Assembly: GCA_947630085.1 (NCBI GenBank)
Contig: CANRGP010000018.1
Location: forward strand, 1 to 33,713
From: an uncultured Lachnospiraceae bacterium
GTDB lineage: Bacteria; Bacillota; Clostridia; Lachnospirales; Lachnospiraceae
DNA: 33,713 bases
Direction: 5' to 3'
Part shown: in pieces, positions 31,225 to 33,713 of the stretch
How positions within the stretch are numbered: position 1 is the first letter of the stretch
How the letters are laid out: each line of letters begins with the position of its first letter
Notes under the pieces: generated by a model
What the model saw: only the letters and a program-made list of their open reading frames with translations
What the model was told of the DNA's origin: nothing
The model's database searches: none
Position numbers and translations under genes: made by a program

Positions 31225-31253
31225 ATTATACCGGTCCGGAAAATAATTGTCAA
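31225..31253 (-). promoter_or_regulatory. Consensus promoter of the rex operon
   Basis: A perfect TTGACA, an exact 17-bp spacer and a perfect TATAAT lie about 35 bp upstream of the rex start. This separates rex from the ktr genes before it. The spacer contains CCGGACCGG next to the -10. Confidence 0.9.
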
Positions 31254-31286
31254 ACTCCTGACCGGACGTTTCTGAGGATCCGTCCG

Positions 31287-31940
31287 CTATGAAATCTTTT
31301 TCAGCAGATCGTCCACGATCTCCGGACGTCCCACGACCATCAGATGCTCGTCCGAGCGGATCACATAATCGGCAGGCGGCATCAGGTTGGTCCGCCCGTT
31401 CCATTTGATCCCCAGCACCAGCACATGGTAACGATTCCGGATATCGGATTCCCTCAGGCTTTTTCCCACCCATTCCGCGAGCGGCGGGATCTCGTATATG
31501 GAAAATTCGTCGGAAACCTCGATATAGTCAAAAACATGGTTGGCGCTGTAGCGGACCGCCGTCTTCTCCGCGATGTCCCGGTCCGGATAGACCACGTCGT
31601 CCGCCCCGTTGCGCAGAAGAAACTTGGCCTGTATGTCCCGGCTGGCCTGGCTGACCACCTTCTTTGCCCCATTTTCCTTCAGCAGGCTCGTGATCTCCAG
31701 ACTGCTCTGAAAGTTGGAGCTGATGCAGACGAAGCACACGTCAAAGTTGGAGACGCCCAGGCTTTCCAGCACGACAGGATTGGTACAGTCGCCGATCTTG
31801 GCGCTGACGACGAGCGGAAGCATCTCCTCCATGTTTTCCTCCACGATATCCACCAGCATGATCTGGTTGCCCAGCTCCGCCATTTTCCTGCAAAGATGGC
31901 GGCCGAATTTTCCGCTTCCGATGATCAAAATCGATTTCAT
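31287..31940 (-). CDS. Potassium channel regulatory subunit KtrA/TrkA (RCK)
   Basis: This cytoplasmic gating subunit binds a nucleotide and opens the membrane partner encoded just upstream. The RCK_N Rossmann motif is ILIIGSGKFGRHLCRKMAELG, with the acidic ligand strand MLVDI and GDCTNP, followed by an RCK_C domain (YIEVSDEFSIYEIPPLAEWVGKSLRE). Length of 217 residues is normal for single-RCK KtrA/C. I chose the ATG at 31940, with AAAGGTGA upstream; the track GTG two codons earlier leaves no spacing. It follows ktrB by 31 bp. Confidence 0.92.
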   Translation of the reverse strand: MKSILIIGSGKFGRHLCRKMAELGNQIMLVDIVEENMEEMLPLVVSAKIGDCTNPVVLESLGVSNFDVCFVCISSNFQSSLEITSLLKENGAKKVVSQASRDIQAKFLLRNGADDVVYPDRDIAEKTAVRYSANHVFDYIEVSDEFSIYEIPPLAEWVGKSLRESDIRNRYHVLVLGIKWNGRTNLMPPADYVIRSDEHLMVVGRPEIVDDLLKKIS

Positions 31941-31971
31941 ATCCACTCACCTTTCCCGGGGGTCTGCCCCG

Positions 31972-33357
31972 TCAGCCAATGTTCACCGTTTCTGCCGGGT
32001 TCTGCACCGGAACCACACGTTTTTTCTCTGTAAATGCCAGCGCGAACGACATACTTCCCAGCCGGCCGCAGTACATCAGGAATATGATGATCACTCTTGA
32101 CGCCGGAAGAAGCTGCCGCGTGATGCCCGTAGAGATCCCTACGGTGCTGATCGCCGAGAATGTTTCAAAAAGAATGTCTCCCATGGAAAACGGCTGGATC
32201 AGCATGATCAGGATCGCGGCCCCCAGCGCCAGCGTGGCATTGATGGCGACCACCGCCGACGCGCGGCGGACGTCCGATTCCTCGATCCGGCGTCCGAATG
32301 CATTGACGCTGTACGTCCTGCCCAAAAGGGCGCGGATGTGGAGGAAAAGAACCACGACGCTGGTCGTCTTGATTCCTCCCGCCGTAGAGCCGGGGCTGCC
32401 TCCGATAAACATCAGGATCAGCATGACAAGCTTGCTCCCGTCCGTCATGGCCGCCGAATCCGTGGTATTAAAGCCAGCCGTTCTGGCCGTGACCGAGCTG
32501 AACAGCGAAGACCATATCGCGCCCTGCGCCGACATATCCGCGAACAGATTGTTTCTCTCGAAGAGCCAGAAAAGAGCGGCTCCTCCCAGGATCAGAACGG
32601 CTGTGGAAACCAGAACGATCTTCGTCTGAAGGAGGTATTTGCGGAAATGGAGCCGGTGCTCGCTGATATCGTCCCAAACGATAAAGCCGATGCCTCCGAT
32701 CACGATGAGCCCCATGATCACCACATTCACCAGCCAGTCGTCGTAATAGGAGACAAGAGAGTTATAGGGGGCCTGGTGCCCCATCAGATCGAAGCCCGCG
32801 TTGCAGAAGGCCGATATAGAGTGATAGATCCCATAGTAGAGCCCTCTCCAGAAGCCGTACTGGGGAACAAAGCGAAACGCCAGAAGAAGCGCTCCCGCTC
32901 CCTCAAAGACCGCCGTTCCTATAACGATCTTTTTGGCAAGCCGGACCACGCCTCCGATCTGAAGCGCGCTGCTGCTCTCCTGCATCAGTCCCCGCTGCTT
33001 CAGTCCGATGCGGCGTCTCAGCACGATGGAGAAAAACACACCGATGGTGACAAAACCCAAACCTCCGATCTGGATCAGCAGCAGGATCACCAGCTGTCCG
33101 AACAGCGACCACTGTGTCCAGGTATCCCGGACCACAAGCCCTGTGACGCAGGATGCACTGGTGGAGGTAAAAAGACAATCGAGAAACGCCGTCCAGTGTC
33201 CGTCCCTGGAGGAGACAGGAAGCATCAGAAGAAGCGTTCCCGTCAGGATCAATAGGAAAAAGCCGACGGCGATATACTGGGTCTGCGAAAGCGAAGGCCG
33301 TATCCCGCGCTTTCCGGCGCGGCCAAACTCTCTGTTCTCCCATTTTCTGCCGCTCAT
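31972..33357 (-). CDS. Potassium uptake membrane subunit KtrB/TrkH
   Basis: This membrane subunit imports K+ through four pseudo-repeated pore loops. The filter loops can be read as SASCVTGLVV, AFCNAGFDL, TARTAGFNTTD and ISTVGISTGIT, each with its key glycine. The gating loop GGSPGSTAGGIKTTS is typical of KtrB. The ATG at 33357 has GGGGAGGTAG upstream and gives 461 residues. The track start (33528) lies inside the preceding ABC permease gene and adds a shadow segment. It lies 24 bp after that permease. Confidence 0.93.
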   Translation of the reverse strand: MSGRKWENREFGRAGKRGIRPSLSQTQYIAVGFFLLILTGTLLLMLPVSSRDGHWTAFLDCLFTSTSASCVTGLVVRDTWTQWSLFGQLVILLLIQIGGLGFVTIGVFFSIVLRRRIGLKQRGLMQESSSALQIGGVVRLAKKIVIGTAVFEGAGALLLAFRFVPQYGFWRGLYYGIYHSISAFCNAGFDLMGHQAPYNSLVSYYDDWLVNVVIMGLIVIGGIGFIVWDDISEHRLHFRKYLLQTKIVLVSTAVLILGGAALFWLFERNNLFADMSAQGAIWSSLFSSVTARTAGFNTTDSAAMTDGSKLVMLILMFIGGSPGSTAGGIKTTSVVVLFLHIRALLGRTYSVNAFGRRIEESDVRRASAVVAINATLALGAAILIMLIQPFSMGDILFETFSAISTVGISTGITRQLLPASRVIIIFLMYCGRLGSMSFALAFTEKKRVVPVQNPAETVNIG

Positions 33358-33380
33358 CTTTTCTACCTCCCCTCCCCGCT

Positions 33381-33713
33381 TCATTTCGTCTGCCTTCGGG
33401 TACCTGCCGCCCGTATGACGGCGCCTGCCGCTCCGAATAAAAGGAATGCCGCAAGATCCGCCAGGACCACGCTGGCGCCCGCAGGCGTGGAGATCCCATA
33501 AGACAGGGTCATTCCCACGATAAAACACACAACTGACAGGACGGCGGACGACAGGACCACTCCCCGGAAGCTTTTAAAGATCTGCATGGAGGTCAGCGCC
33601 GGGAAAATGATCAGGCTGGATATCAGCATGGCTCCCATCATCCGCATCCCCAGCACGATCGTGACCGCCGTAAGCACCGCGATCATCACATTGTACAGGG
33701 AAACCCGGACACC
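33381..33713 (-). CDS. Metal ABC transporter permease (ZnuB/MntB type), 3' part
   Basis: The frame is open to the window edge, so this is the C-terminal part of a gene starting outside. About 110 residues are visible: VRVSLYNVMIAVLTAVTIVLGMRMMGAMLISSLIIFPALTS is characteristic of ABC-3 family permeases for zinc or manganese. Two more helices and a short basic tail follow. The track start at 33689 is an internal GTG. Which metal is carried cannot be told without the binding protein, which lies outside. Confidence 0.85.
   Translation of the reverse strand, partial: GVRVSLYNVMIAVLTAVTIVLGMRMMGAMLISSLIIFPALTSMQIFKSFRGVVLSSAVLSVVCFIVGMTLSYGISTPAGASVVLADLAAFLLFGAAGAVIRAAGTRRQTK

Noticed and set aside
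1-33713. tRNA, rRNA, insertion sequence or prophage genes
   Set aside because: Reading the intergenic stretches, I found no cloverleaf candidate, transposase, integrase or terminal inverted repeats with target duplications.

Overview
The window looks like a chromosome segment of an anaerobic, spore-forming Clostridia species, most likely a GC-rich member of the Lachnospiraceae. The supports are a SpoVB-type flippase, Rex redox control, an iscS-iscU-mnmA operon, a Firmicutes-type Opp transporter, a two-cluster ferredoxin aldo/keto reductase and strong TTGACA-17-TATAAT promoters. I saw no rRNA, tRNA, CRISPR array, transposase or prophage gene. The exact species cannot be named from the sequence alone.

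Layout. (1) 1-280 is non-coding: a 33-bp tandem repeat ending in a very strong hairpin, then a degenerate 21-bp repeat. (2) 280-9908 is a divergent sucrose/fructo-oligosaccharide locus. Leftward from about 4.4 kb run a LacI-family regulator, an unrecognised one-helix membrane protein, an unrecognised lipoprotein, a YesL/DUF624 membrane protein and a fructokinase. Rightward run two Lpl/Ytc-type sugar permeases, a lipoprotein sugar-binding protein and, from its own promoter, a cytoplasmic GH32 invertase. No ABC ATPase is present, so the transporter presumably borrows a shared MsmX-type subunit. (3) 9905-14178 (minus) is iscS-iscU-mnmA followed by an SH3/amidase_3 lipoprotein. The iscS promoter is embedded in an inverted repeat, but no iscR lies beside it. 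(4) 14277-15824 (plus) is spoVB, closed by a strong shared terminator. (5) 22467-15913 (minus) is oppA-B-C-D-F, with two large stem-loops between oppA and oppB. (6) yebC and a CNNM/CBS (HlyC/CorC) membrane protein follow, each with its own promoter. (7) 24785-26740 holds a ferredoxin-type aldo/keto reductase flanked by gene debris: two flavodoxin-like C-terminal remnants, an aldo/keto reductase N-terminal fragment and a DUF4405-like N-terminal fragment. (8) 31253-26745 (minus) is rex-acpS-nnrDE-alr, tightly overlapped, then a terminator and a mazF-type toxin without an adjacent antitoxin. The 3' end of alr runs into a 13-bp tandem repeat. (9) 31287-33713 (minus) is a Ktr/Trk potassium uptake pair preceded by the 3' end of a metal ABC permease cut by the window edge.

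How it works together. Sugar is imported intact, cleaved inside the cell by the invertase, and the fructose phosphorylated by fructokinase; the LacI-type protein probably represses both arms through TGAAACGTT-like sites. The rest is largely housekeeping: Fe-S and tRNA thiolation, peptide uptake, redox sensing, metabolite repair, wall precursor supply and K+ homeostasis. I did not find a clearly new defence or mobile system. The best candidates for undescribed biology are the membrane protein/lipoprotein/YesL trio in the sucrose locus, the oppA-oppB stem-loops, the decaying redox cluster and the repeat at the end of alr.
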